Source: Onchocerca lupi (taxonomy: Eukaryota > Nematoda > Chromadorea > Rhabditida > Onchocercidae). Taken from it: a stretch of DNA of 64,000 nucleotides. The stretch covers positions 1 through 64,000 of the forward strand of contig JAOVVO010000400.1 of NCBI GenBank assembly GCA_028564675.1, read 5' to 3'. Shown here piece after piece: positions 49,601-62,398 of the stretch. The notes under the pieces were generated by a model. It worked only from the letters and a program-made list of their open reading frames with translations. It was not told the DNA's origin and made no database searches. Every line of letters begins with the position of its first letter. Within the stretch, counting starts at the first letter, position 1. Made by a program: the position numbers and the translations under genes.

Positions 49601-51174
49601 TTTTACTTCCGCTTGTTTTCACTGCAATCGATGAACAATTTTCTAGACCAGCAATCAGAATTTTGTTTTATTCAGCAAGATTCGAATGATAAAGGCAATA
49701 TAAAGCAAGAAAAAAATGCCTTATTGGATGATGATGACGAAGAAGACGAGCCACTGCTGAAATCAGATACCGAAGCACATTATGAGTGCGGTTTCAGTTC
49801 GGTAGATAATGTTTAATTTCAGTTAGATTTTTTTATATTATTTGTATTGTTTAAATTAATTATGTGTTGAGTTCTTCGTAAAAATATTTTCACTTATTTT
49901 GTTTTTTATAGAAGAAATTTTTTTTTATAGAAGAAATTATATACATATATTTATTGACAATTTGGGATTTACAAAATTCTGTATCGTTTCATTTGTTCCA
50001 CTTTTAATAACAAAAATATGTATAAATTATATGTATATATAATTTCTTTATGCATATGTATTTATGTATGTTCAGTGTATGTGTTCTGCAATATAAATTA
50101 AGTGTAGGAAAAAGAAAAGTTAGAACGAGAGGAACGAATTTTTTTCCAAATTGTATGAATATAATGAAATTGTTTCTAGATTGGTAAATTTCGTCTAATG
50201 ACTTCAACAAATCGGGAGGTGACACAGAATAAGAAAAATTCGAGTTTGTCAGCTTTATTTATTTCATATTTCTAATTTTCTATAGAAATCAAGATCGTTA
50301 GGTGTATCTTTAAAACATCTGTTTTTAGATAGTAGAGGGATGTGTATGGGCATTTTAACAACTAAAGAAGCATATGGTTTTGAAGTTAAAAAGCCTGGTG
50401 ATGCTGACATGGAAAAATATATCAAATACGCAGAGTTCAACGGTTGCACTAGCAGTTATAAAGTAAGTAATTTTGCAATAAAAAGTGGTTTTAATGAAAA
50501 AAGTATCGTACACCTAGAACATTAGAACATTTATTTGAACTTATTTCAGAGACCGATGAATAATTTACAAGTACTTTGCTTTCTTAATATTTTATGATGT
50601 TTAATAAAGTAAAATGCTGAATTATTACTGATCTCACATTATTAATAATTTTAATTGATATTTTTATGTTAACTATAGAAATTTTCTTATGTGTAATTAA
50701 ATTTCAGTGACAATTTAAAATTGCTTTCTGCAGATTATTTTTATGATCCTAATTTATGAAAATTGTTTCAGGATTTTCACGCATTAGGAAAGCCCAAGAG
50801 ACTTAGTGACTTGTCGGCATCAGCAATACCTGATTACAGCCGTTTGCAACCGATATCATTTTTCACATCAGATAATGTATATTCGGTTGGTATTTTTATT
50901 TATTAATTTTTCTTTATTTTTCTCTTCGTATTCTTGTATATTTAAATATATGAATTTATAAATCTGTGCAGTACAAAAAAATTTTCTAGCGCTTTTTTGA
51001 AAACTTCAGGTTCGTCTTCTCCCCGTATCAAAAGCTTCCATGAAAATTTACATTGAAAGTGTCGAATGTGCTTGGCGAGGACCTAAAAGTCCATCACAAA
51101 TTGATTTGGAAAAATATAAAAATTATGCACTTGAAAGGCGTTCATCTTTTGCTTTACAAATTCCTTCATCTTAA
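43650..51174 (+). CDS. FIG4: FIG4 phosphoinositide 5-phosphatase (Sac domain)
   Basis: Seventeen exons: 43650-43851, 44480-44604, 44800-44940, 45186-45420, 45579-45689, 45829-46045, 46460-46562, 46656-46805, 47178-47340, 47753-47943, 48269-48372, 48901-49085, 49313-49500, 49601-49801, 50286-50462, 50772-50885 and 51010-51174. Phases agree; about 923 residues (human 907). The Sac domain shows YRLLKIGRLG, STDFYFSYVYDLSRTLQENV, GTRYLKRGANFKGQVANDVE, RRGSVPLIWSQD and YGNPLIVMNLVKRRE. Its catalytic CX5R-T site, RTNCVDCLDRTN, has Cys near residue 468. Also present are LALQYAGSQLVHSIKTYKKI, QTLSRYYSNTFGDYDKQNAI and NLFLGVF. FIG4 works with PIKfyve and VAC14 on endolysosomes to control PI(3,5)P2. Exon 14 encodes an acidic stretch with a dileucine-type EDEPLL. 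Exon 14 may end at 49801 or 49810; both keep the frame. Confidence 0.95.
49902..49938. repeat. 18-bp tandem repeat, two copies
   Basis: The unit TTTTTTATAGAAGAAATT occurs at 49902-49919 and 49921-49938 in the FIG4 intron after exon 14. Each copy carries a TTTATAG acceptor-like end. Confidence 0.75.
49950..50009. repeat. diverged duplicate of the intron 13/exon 14 junction
   Basis: This segment matches 49550-49608 at an offset of 401 bases (shared TTATTGACAAT, then ACAAAATTCTGTATCGT). The upstream copy includes the functional acceptor of FIG4 exon 14. In this copy the acceptor AG has become AC, so it should not be used. Confidence 0.8.
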
Positions 51175-51895
51175 GATATAATTCTTTTTTGTTGTAAATA
51201 TTTTTTATCATATTTTACAATTTTATTAGTAATGTTGGTAGTATGAAGCAATTATGTGGGAAATATTATTTATATGTTTTTTGTTGGTATGTTATTCGAA
51301 ATTATTGAGTGAATTTTCGAAAATTCGAATGATAAATTTTTAAACTATCTTGTTTTTTTGCATATCACAACAATCCCCCTTTTTTTTTTTTCTTTATATC
51401 ATAACAACTTTTTTTATTTAGGTGATCTAAGAATTAATTGCTTTTAAAAAATTTAAAATTTCAAATGGAAAATTATCGCGTAATTAAGACTTCTCAATCG
51501 AATTGAAATTTAAGCCATTACTTTCAGATGATTAACAATAAGTTGTGAATTAGTCTTGGTGTCAAGATAGAAAAGTGAAAAGATAGTCAGCTATTTTCTT
51601 CTCGAATTATCGTTCGTTCCGGATTCTGGACAAAGAACATCACAATCACCAACAAATGGAACAGTTGCTCAATCTAACGCACTGAAAATCTTACCATTCA
51701 TTTATTTTTCTTAGTGGAATTTGAAAAATTTTTTCAAACCAGACCTATTGCCTGGATTACCAGAACGTACTCGCACGTTGCGCTTTTCCTGTAGAAAAGT
51801 CTTTGTCTCTGATCCATTTTTTCGTTTCAATTATGTGATCCAATTCAAACTGAGCTGATTAAAATTCAAAAAAAAGCGTTCGACAGCAGCTTCCA

Positions 51896-52093
51896 ATGCG
51901 TAAGTTTTGTTCTGTTCGTTCTCAACTTTCGTTCCTTCTCCCTTGTTTTCTAATTTTTCATTTTCAACGCGCAAATTTGGACTTTTTTAGATTTCGTTCA
52001 TCATTTGATGCAGCCAAACGTCTAACACTAACTTGTGCTAATAGTTATAGCAAAAATCAATTTGAAGATGTTGTTAATATTTGTAACGGATAG
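51896..52093 (+). CDS. candidate small ORF, 65 codons
   Basis: Unrecognised. It starts MRKFCSVRSQLSFLLPCFLI, a plausible signal peptide or membrane anchor, and ends with a polar part (RSSFDAAKRLTLTCANSYSK, then NQFEDVVNICNG). A TTTTTTAG acceptor-like site falls inside the frame at about 51989, so the last 34 codons could alternatively be a separate exon. Its location 0.7 kb downstream of FIG4 gives no functional hint. Confidence 0.2.
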   Translation: MRKFCSVRSQLSFLLPCFLIFHFQRANLDFFRFRSSFDAAKRLTLTCANSYSKNQFEDVVNICNG

Positions 52094-53538
52094 AAATATA
52101 TCTTTTAAAATTTCAAAAATATTGGATTTCCTATGTGCAAATAACACCTGCTACACCTTTACATCTATGCCTATTTCTGCCACATTTTTCGAAAAACTTT
52201 TGAAATTCCATAGGGAAACGTCTTTATTCTAACTATCTTAATGTAAATGTCAAAATTTTATATTTCTATTTTAATGCCAAAGATTATAGATACTGCAGAA
52301 GTCCCGATTAGTTGCATCTTTCATTCTCTCTTTGACCTCTGTACTATTTTATCTATATTTTTCATTTTAATAGTAAACACTGACATGTAAGTTAAATAAA
52401 TAGGAAATTCCTACGAGAAATCTTGCAGAACTTTCTTACTTATTATAAATTTTTAATTATTTCTTATTTAATTTTCGAAAATTTTTGTTGACGGAAATTA
52501 TCATGAAAATGATTGAAAATATTGTTTTGAAATTTGAAGACTAAAAATGTTGTAGTTTTAGTATTAAATTTGTAAATAAAAATATTCTTACAATATGCTG
52601 TGCAGACATGATAGCTATTCGAAAAAATGTGACAGGTGTAAGTAAATGAACAATTTGAACTAATTTATCAGTAGATGCATATGGATCAGGTTTAGTATGA
52701 AAAATATAAATCAATATGCATATTTCTGGATGCCGGAGAGTTGCTTTTATTAATATTGAGCAAACGATATCTTAGTTATTTTTGAACATTGTTCTAGTTA
52801 ATTTTATTCCTTAAAAATTTGTCTGAGCAGATAATTTTCAAAGTTCATTTTTATAAACTGGACGGTCAAGTTTAGAACTTGGCCCCAACTTCGCCGAAGA
52901 TAAGGTGAATTTGAAGACTAATCAATATTTTGAAAGTCAAATACAGCTGATATGAAAGGGAAAAAGTTCTTCACGTTTTTATCTGATTCTTTCCCAAAAG
53001 TATCAGATAAAAACGGAGCAAAAATTTTTCTGCGGTTTTTGCTCTGTTAAGATTTCTTTCTCCAAGGAGACATGATTAATAGTAATTTATCCGTTACTCA
53101 GATCGTATATGGTATTTGTTCATTAATCCGATCACAAAAGCACAGTAAGAATCATTTCTTAACAACTGGGAGATCAGTTTAGCGATCATTGAAAGCAAAC
53201 TAGAGTGACACAACTATTTATTTAATACTGTTCCATGTCATTTTAACGATATTGTGACCAAAACTAGGTATTGAATAATTTTCATAGAAAAGTTTAGTTT
53301 GACAAAGTAAGATCAAGATAAAAAGTAGTATTTCTCTGGAGCAGATCTGATTGAGTTGACTGAATAAAATAACGAAGCTATGAAGCTTTACGGTACTAGG
53401 TTGATAACAACATATGATTTAGGCCGGCTAGAAAAATTTTCGGCCAGCAATGATCCAAATTTCTTAATAACATAAGTTATTATTTAATAGACAATGTTCA
53501 TTTTCCTCATTAAATGCCATTTTCATTTAGGAAGCACA

Positions 53539-53778
53539 ATGAGCATTGTTGGCATATACCCAGTTGTCGTTGAGCCCAGTGTTGGAGCCAGGCTTTCTCC
53601 TTCCCTTCCTCCAATCCTTCTTTTCTGGAAGAGTGAAGAGTCGTCTACTTTTTGTAAATCCCCCATTGACAATGAAAAACTGATTCATCCATCCATTCTT
53701 CCAATGCTCATCATTCTTTCATTCTTGTTTTTCTTCTTTTTTTTTCGTTTTCTTTCCAAGTCCAAATTGGAAAGTTGA
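53539..53778 (+). CDS. candidate small ORF with hydrophobic tail, 79 residues
   Basis: Unrecognised. The ATG lies eight bases behind a TTTCATTTAG acceptor-like site, as in trans-spliced genes. The frame starts MSIVGIYPVVVEPSVGARLS, is locally richer in G+C than its surroundings, and ends in a Leu/Ile/Phe-rich helix followed by basic residues, like a tail anchor. The Phe run is encoded by a poly-T tract, which weakens the case. Confidence 0.2.
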   Translation: MSIVGIYPVVVEPSVGARLSPSLPPILLFWKSEESSTFCKSPIDNEKLIHPSILPMLIILSFLFFFFFFRFLSKSKLES

Positions 53779-54874
53779 ATAAAATTTATTTCCAAGCTTC
53801 ATCTTTCAGGATGGGATTCATTTCTTCGAATTTCATGCTGCCGTCATCATTTATTAAATTAATGCTTATATAGGATTCGGTCTACATGGCAAATAATCTC
53901 ATCCAGAAACTTTTTTCTATGCAAGGATTTTAAGAAATTAAAAAACTTCAAATGTATGAACTTTCCAATTTTTTACTCATTGAATTACATAATGTTTCTA
54001 CGAAAAGTAATTCAATTTGTAAGAATGTAAAAAATTTTTTGACTTTTCTGAGAATGAGAGTGAATTTTCAACTGTCATTGTAATATATTCAGAGAATCTT
54101 TACACTGTGTTCTTGCTCCGATCAAATCTGAAACGCTAAAAAATATATTTGCAATCATTTATTTTCTGAATTTTGATATAATAAATAAAAGGGATGAAGG
54201 AAAATTATTGAGAGATCGATTCTGAAAGTAACAGAATCAGTTCATAATTTACGCCATAAATTCCATGAAAAAGAAACGTATAGCATTTCACAAATTTGAA
54301 GAATTGTGAACTCTGAGAGTGACAAAAGAATGGAGCACAATACACTCTCATAGTAGAGAGATTCTATCTGGAACTAATTAATCTTTTATCTTAGCCAATA
54401 GTATTCTTTCGACAGTTGGTTAGCAATCTACAAAAGTTCAATAAAATCGTGCGCCATTTGCATTTTTTGTCGCCAAATGCCATGAAAATACGTCTGTGAA
54501 TCGCATTTTCAGCGAATTGAAGCGGAATACTTATATTTTGGTTTCATTTACAAAATATTTTTCAGTCCCTCCATTTTACATCTATAATTTAGAATATTTC
54601 AGAGAGTTCAAAGAATAAATAAAACTGAACATTTGTTAAGTCATTTTAGCCCTGTGTTTATCCTGATTCCCAAAAAAAAAAAAAAATCAAATTATAAAAT
54701 TTAATTATTGGAATATTTTTCGGATATTAGGATTCTGCAGTTTATCAACAAGCAACACTTTTTTTTTCATTTAGTTTTTGGAAATTTTCAATCTTTAACA
54801 ATAAGCGAAGAACAATAATAAAAAAGCTTAGTGCCTTATCAATTTTGCATTCAGATAAAAGTTTATCTTGATTT

Positions 54875-55284
54875 TCACAAGATGAATGTCGGCAATTTTT
54901 CTCGTAGTGACGCAAATGACCTCAACAATCTACCGCTCTCTTCGACCGCTTCTGACAACCTCGATGTTTCAATGTCACAAGTGTTTCGTGGAAAGTAGCA
55001 ATCAATTTCAGCATTTCCTAAACTCACAAATCTACCGAAGAGAAGGAGGAGAAGGCCATGTTTGAAGCTAGCAGCACAAATGATAAAACATCCATAAGCC
55101 AAATATTTGTGGATTGCCACTGGAATTTAAAAAGGATTTTTCTCATAAATTTCTGATCTTTGTTTGCCAGATGAAGATTAGGCTGGTTGGAGAGAAGGGC
55201 AATTTCGGCAAAAGATATGCCATTATCATTCATAGCACTGGATGGATCGAAATAATTTAATCCATGCGAAACAAAACATCTCAT
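54875..55284 (-). CDS. candidate small minus-strand gene
   Basis: Two overlapping frames occur. One starts at 55284 (MRCFVSHGLNYFDPSSAMND) and runs 86 codons. The other, open from a TTCCAG acceptor-like site at about 55119 to a stop at 54875, has a hydrophobic start and then EIDCYFPRNTCDIETSRLSE. Both read better than random AT-rich sequence, but they cannot both be coding unless spliced, and no donor joins them. Unrecognised. Confidence 0.2.
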
Positions 55285-55517
55285 TTTCGTTTTTTTTTCG
55301 TCATCATCTGAATTAACTAAAATGAAGCTTATTTCTTTCTGAATTTCGATATTTTATATGGGTATCAATTCTGATTATTATTTCTAATTTGTGTTTCAAA
55401 CGAATTTTCTTGGATGGCACGAGTCATCTAAGATTTTTTCTAAGAGAATAAACATTTGGAAAGGTGAGAAGACTCTGACATTTATCCTTAAAAAGGATCG
55501 TTGTCCAAAATTCTGCC

Positions 55518-55539
55518 AAAAAAAAAAAAAAAAAAAAAA
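55518..55539. repeat. poly-A tract (22 A)
   Basis: Uninterrupted homopolymer in the gene-poor stretch. Confidence 0.85.
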
Positions 55540-57265
55540 CTGAGTCAATGTAACAGCAAAAAAATGAATATTTGCTTTTCTTCCCTTCGAGTGGATTATA
55601 AATACGATGCTTTTGAATATCAAAAGCATTCATGATTATTTCGAAGCAGATTTTAGATTTACTTAGATATTGAAAATTAATTGATCTCACGTCTCTTTTC
55701 TATTTCTGCATTTCGGTCTCTTTTGATGAAAAAAAAAAAACTGAAAGAATGAAAGAAGGAAGAGTATCTTGCTCAGAACTTCCATCTGCTTTTTTGTAAT
55801 TAAACTTGAAACAATTTTCGCATTCGTAAGAACATCTTGTCTTAAGCTTGTTGATTGAATTTCTTACTTAAGATTTATCCATTTAAATGTTTGCAATGAA
55901 TTGAATCAAATTGAACTGACTGAAAGTGAAATAAGAGTCAAAATTCAAATTGTCTGAATTCCTTCTTATCAGGATTTTACATTTTTAGGTATTTTCTGAC
56001 ATCTAATGAATGTTACTCAGAACTAGGAAGCTTCCGCAAGATTCGTCAAAATTTAACTTATTGATTGAAACTTCTAAATTTACATATGAATAAATTAGTG
56101 AAATAGAGCTAAATATATATTAAATTATATGGAGTTTGAAATATAAGGATCGTAATCAGTGTTGCTATGCTGTAACAACTGAAAGTTTCTCGGAGATAAA
56201 AAGATAATTCTGATTTATATATATATTTGCGTAAAAGATTTAAAAACTTAATTGTGATAAATTTTACATCAAAAGGCTGTTTGCATAAATTGAGCGTTGA
56301 TTTCAAATCTTTTAATCGTAAATTTTAGAAATTATATTAGTTATTCACAATCTTGCTTATTATTTTATATTTTTCGTCGACCAATTGCAAGTGGATCAGA
56401 AATATAGATTTTTTCCTTCAAATGAATTTTGAAATACAACTAATTCTTTAATTGAGAAAATCTTTCAATTATCGTTTCCATTCATTCTATGCAAAAATGT
56501 TCAGTTATGTATTACTTGTTGTAATCTTCTTGCTCAAGCTATCAACGAAGGTCATTCTTAATTCTTTAGTAATGTTTTAAGCATATTAAGGCTTCACTCA
56601 TTCATGAATTGAATTGATAGATTATTGATTTGTTTTTTAAGCATTTAAATTTGTTATTGCGTTTAAAAAAAAAAAAAATTTACACATTCAGCTCTCTCTG
56701 TTTTTTATCTTCAAGTTTCCCTGAGGAGATTGTTGCTTAGACGGAATATCATTTCCCAAAATAATACCACAAATATATGATATTCTGTCACTTGTCAAGT
56801 GCATTCCATTACTCGTCTCGAACTACAGCATTCTCTCATTTTTTCGTTCTTTTCTTCGAAGAATAGGTAGGAAGGAATGTTAATGTCTGTTGTTAATGCG
56901 ACATTCGCATTCTCAGTTCTTGTGATTTTCTGCTAAACAAATGATTGATCATTGGATCGATCAGCGGCAGTTATTTGGTCATTTGCGCATCTCGCTGGCT
57001 ATACCTTGCTGATATGATTTGTACGATTAATGCAGCAACTATTTTCTATTCTCTCCTTCCTATCTATCTCATCAAGATCGCAATAAGGTATTCCATCGAT
57101 TTTGGTAAGAAGAATTTAAAATTCGTTAGAATGAATTCGAAAGTAGCGATAGCAATAACGTGTTGCGAAAAATTTTTATGGAAGTTGCATCAAATTATGC
57201 AACTTTTATAAAAATTTTCTGCAACCTTCAAGACCTTATCACTTTAAAACAGAATAACGATAGAA

Positions 57266-57960
57266 TTAGTGATGTGTAGATGATACTATGAACATAGCTG
57301 GAATTTGTGAAAATTCAGATCCAATAGAATAAGAGGCTATAAGTCGAGTGAGAAAGAAGTTTTGTGGAGGGCATCTAAAAATAGAGCTATTTCCTTGTAG
57401 TTCTACTTCCATCCATATTGAAGTCCAGAAATGCATTTCAATGCTAATTAGTCTCATGGAATTAAGCCAGAGCAATACTACTATTTACGTGTTGAAAAAG
57501 CAATAAAAGAAGCCATCTTGCGAGACGTTACACGTCACATGGAATATGTCACACCGTGCAATGACATGTGAAATAAATAGGTATGTTGGCAACTGCTATA
57601 CCTCCACACTTCCCTCAGAACTTCGACTAAGAGATCTTTTTTAATCTCTTCAGCCAGAATTATTCCGCCAAAACTATGGTTTTGCAGCTGATTGTTACAT
57701 TCCCACGTATGGTACCATATTCAAATCCGATCTGAAATTTAGCAGCTGGACTTTTCTTGTTATTGAAGAAGTTGCAAGTTTTCGTGCCTGAGCAACTACC
57801 AAAAGTAATCCTTGAAGATGAATCAGACTTAGTTCAGGATTTGATGGTAGCTTGCGATGGGGATGTCGCAGGTGTGGAAATTCTCACGACAGCGTTCAGC
57901 GTTCACATCATCCTTATATGCTCATGAATCGCTTGATAACATCTCGCAAACAACCGGTGG
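57266..57960. pseudogene. possible decayed coding region
   Basis: This part of the gene-poor stretch is less AT-rich and has few stops. On the plus strand, coding-like blocks appear in different frames: IKPEQYYYLRVEKAIKEAIL (about 57461), then FRQNYGFAADCYIPTYGTIF (about 57661), then VPEQLPKVILEDESDLVQDL (about 57790) followed by MVACDGDVAGVEILTT. Frame changes and stops between blocks suggest a relic or an unread spliced gene. I do not recognise the family, and chance is possible. Confidence 0.2.
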
Positions 57961-60900
57961 AAAGGCAGCTATGATTAAAAAAAGTTAGCTTTCGGAAATG
58001 GAACTTCCAATAAACGTTGGGCGTAGAGGAGGAAAGGGAAAAGCATTATGATCGCATTTCAATGCGAATGATAATATAAGGATGAAAGAAAAGAGATTTG
58101 CCGAAATGTCTCAAATTGATGATCAGGAAAAAGTTCATTCCAGGAGATATGAAAATAATCGTGGACAGCGCTGTTTCAGGATACAGATCCATCAGAAATA
58201 AAGATATATCTACATATTCGACTGGAGATACCTTGTGAATTTACATCTATCACTGGTTTTTTTTAGCAATACGATACTTCTGATCTAATCACTTCATTTT
58301 CATCAAATTGCACAGTCATCTTCATTATCCTAATCATTTATTACATAACATTTTTGCTTCATAGTTTAATTGAATCGCTCCATCTTTTTCCAGCGCATTT
58401 CATCGCGATGAAATACTTTTAATAGTGGTTTAATTTGAAATTATCTTGATCGTTTTTGTGAATAAATCCCTTTCATGTTTCAGTTTCTATTATTTGTTCT
58501 TGCAAGATTGCAATAACACATTTAGTAGGTATAATTGTTGGCAAACTTCCCACTCAATTATTTCTCATACTGTTTGCTTATTGTAATCTTTTACAGGAAT
58601 TTCGCCCAAATATCAAGATTTTCACTTTGAAGAACCAATGAAAGTATCGATTCTTGGAAATATCGTACGAGCATTTACATACCTGGTTGTGGTCGGACCA
58701 AATTGTTAAATTATCTAAATCAATTGGTCCCCTTCAACCAGTTATGTTTCTCCTCCTTAGGCATTGAACGAAGAATGAAGTTATAAACGCAATGCGGATT
58801 CAGTGGCAATTAAAGAAGAAATTCAAAAAATATTACTATTTTTATTTAAAAAATCAGATGATTTGTGGTGCTGAGAAATGAGGTATCCTATTTGCTACTG
58901 CGATATTAATAATCTGAGAATAATATCTCCTGTTACACCGATAAGATCTAATATACCTCATATCAGATTAATATTCCTTCCCTCGTGGTGATGAGATTGA
59001 AAGCAGACATCAATTTCTTAATTTTGTAAGCTCACTTAAATGAGTTTCAATTTTTTTCAGTTAGATTGTTTACAGTTGGATGCATTGTAGAATCTGTTAA
59101 TTTTTTGATTACAATAAGGGTAAAAGTCGATGGTTGCTATTGTGTGAGGACGGATTTATGGAAATATAAGACTTCTGAAAGCAAATGAAGTGTTCAATTC
59201 TTTTTTTTAAATACAGTGAAATTTCCAGAGTTTTCTCCTGAAATTTAGATTTCAAAGCTAGAAAGATAAAATTCGAATTTTGCGATATAAAACGAAATCG
59301 ATTGCTAGTTTTAAGCAGTTGCTTTAAAGCTTTTGAAAAAATTGAGATTTTTTAAATGGTTTTTGTGTGACCAAAATGAATAAAATTTGCTAACAACAGA
59401 TTAACTTTCAACGTTATTTTGTACTCTTTTGAACATAATCAGAACTATTCGACATTTTTCACTTTTTCCTCTAATTTTCTGTAAATTTTTATTTCAATTC
59501 GGGAAGTAAGATAAGTTTGTATTATAAATTATGTAAACTTTATCGATTATATTGCAAGAAGTTTTCATTGAAATTTCTTGAAAGTTTTGAATTTACGGAA
59601 GCTATCTCAAAAACAAATCACTTTTGCGGCCATTCAAGTAAAAGTAAGGTTCGAATGAAACGTCAATGTGGTCATCCTTGAATTAAAAACGAGCCAAATT
59701 TCCGTTCATATTCCGTTAAGATATTTCTTTGTATTGGATTCATATTCTTGGCTTTTTTCTTGCCGAAGACTGGCAAATATTTGCTCTGTCTGCAATTACA
59801 AAGGCATTTCTTACCGAAATTTTTGATTGCAAACAAAAATCTCTCTTAAGAAGGCTATAAAATGTCCTCATTTACAGATTCTGTTTTTCCTCTTCTATTA
59901 GCCACCGCTATTACTTGTTAAGTTCTTTGTAAGAAATGCATATTGTTTATCGTAGTTCTGGAACAAAGACAACAGAATAATTTAAAAAGTGCGACGATTT
60001 GGAATTCGAAGTTTCACCTTCTCTCACTAATTGACTGGATACTTCCAGCTTGTTGGAAGTGGCGTGTCTTGATATTCGAAGCGAAAGCATGAAATTTGAC
60101 TAATTGATATTAATTACTGATAATGAAATTTAACTTGAACAAATAAAGCAAGGGAAAGAGAGCATTTGGACCGGAAACGGATGCGAGTGCTTTATTATTA
60201 TCAGATTTATTTTCCTCCAGACATTTTGCAGATTACTATGCAACTTTTACAAAACTTTTCGCACTTTTGCAAAATCTGTTAAGAAAAAGGATGTCAGGAG
60301 GGAATCGATCCATTGCATTCTGGCAAGAAACCACTTCAGTTTTAGTTTTGGAATGGATAAACTACAGTAGCTAGCTAGACTGAGCAAAAAAGAAGAATAG
60401 CATGAAACTTTGGGCTGCATCCGGTCCTTTTGGAACGCATTAACTTATTTACTTTTCTCTCCATTACTCTCATTTTTCTCTTTGTAGTCACTATTTTCGC
60501 TTCCACTTTTCCCTTTTCATCGCACTTTAATTTGGAAAAAGAAATAAAAATAAGTCTCAACAAGAGAAAGAAATGAAATTAAGAATGAGCTTTGGAGGAA
60601 ATTAAATGCAGTTAAATTCGATAGAGGACTTTCTATCCCAGACAGCAACCTACTCATCGATAAAGCTGGTGATAGAAAAAGTCTGTTATTTTTACGTTCT
60701 AGCAGAAATATTGCGCTAAGAAATCAAATGCTGTGACGGATTTTCATTTCACAATACAGATCATTTAGATTTTTCCATGTTATGCTATCAATGTTGTATT
60801 ACTCTTAGAAAATAATTTGCGAGGGATGCATTCGAGAATCTTTTAAAAATGCTGTTTTTAGGTGACCGAATCAAACATCTGATGATCAAATATGTGGTGA

Positions 60901-61883
60901 AATGCTTTCCTCATAAAAATCTTTTGAATTGCAAAAGTTTTATAAACAATACATATCACTCATTAATGTTATGAACAAATAGCTACGTAAAAAAGTAATA
61001 AATTCCGTCAATACCTGACACATTTTCAAATCAGCCTGGTAAGCTGTAACGGAGATTGCACCGCATATTTGAAAACGAATTTGAAACAGAAGGAAAATAT
61101 CATTGATTTTTTGCTATTTAGGAATATGTAATGCGCTTTTGTTGAATCTCTATCGAACAAAAATTACTAACAATTTGTGATTTTAACTTGACCTATTTGT
61201 AACAGAAAGTAATTCTTAATTTAATTTCTTGGAGTGGTTAAAGTAGTTCTTTTGAAGCAGACAAGTTCCGATTTCAAATTAGCAATTTAATGAGCTAAAA
61301 TTATAAGTGCACAGCAAGGAATGATCATAATGAAGATGGAAGGTTGGGAAATTGAATTACGAATATCACAATAATACATAGCCTTCAGAAAGTGTTAAGA
61401 AAAAGGATAGCATTTAGAAATGCCATTTATTCCAATTCTACTAACTCTTTCATACTCCAAAATGCATTCCACTCATTTTGCTCAGTTATACTTCGTTTCA
61501 ATTGGCAACAACACTCAAGGATTCAAACGGAGAAAGTACAAAGCATGACAATAATTTTCAACAATCACCCACAATTAATTCAGTCTAACGTCCCAACAAA
61601 TCGAAGACTTCCAATAAGCTCAGGAAAGATTCGACTTTCAAAATAAAAAAAAAAATTCCAAAATGCCAAGGATTCCATTGATCTTTTTTTCCTTCCTCTT
61701 GCTCAATGCATCATTTTCCAGTGACTCAATAATACATCTTATCCAATCTTTTTCTCCTCTACCTCATTTCCCAAAGTCTCGATCTAAATCTGATGAAAAT
61801 GACATCTTGCTGATTTCTTGTTCTGAACATCAATTCGAACTTCTAATGATCAATTATCATTTGTGTCATCTTTTCACTTGTCA

Positions 61884-61884
<1 letters not shown>

Positions 61885-61921
<37 letters not shown>
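61885..61921. repeat. poly-A tract (37 A)
   Basis: The longest homopolymer in the window. It directly follows an open frame (from 61663) that begins like a signal peptide (MPRIPLIFFSFLLLNASFSS), a layout that could mimic a retrocopied transcript. No target-site duplication was found. Confidence 0.9.
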
Positions 61922-61923
<2 letters not shown>

Positions 61924-62398
61924 ATCGATTGCAGAAGTTGCAAAAACTAATAATTTCTCGTGAGAGCAAAAAGCCAATAATATCATGATAATATCATTAA
62001 ATATATCAGACAGAAAGAAAATACAAAGAAATCTCTGTACAATCATAACTGCAAAAATGAGGTTTTATGACAGAATCAGAATTTTAAGGCAGAAGGAAAA
62101 GAAGCAAATATGAAGAGCATCTTTTAGCAAATAATCCTAAATGGAGTAATCAGTTTTATCAGGAAAGTAAATTTTGATAATTAACGTCCTTCTTTTCTGC
62201 TCCTCTATTTTTTAAATGAATAGATTAATTAATCAATTGCATTAATCAGGAAAGGAAAATCAAAAAAGAGTATTAAACGAAGGAAAGATCATATACCTAC
62301 AAAACTAAAATGCAGACAAAATAAAATGACAAGACTAAAGTTACTGTTGTTTGAGGTAATTCAGAAAGAAAGAACAGTTTATTTCAATAACCCTAACA

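Noticed and set aside
60375..60563. Basic minus-strand frame of 62 codons
   Set aside because: It arises from a pyrimidine-rich tract and is a composition artefact.
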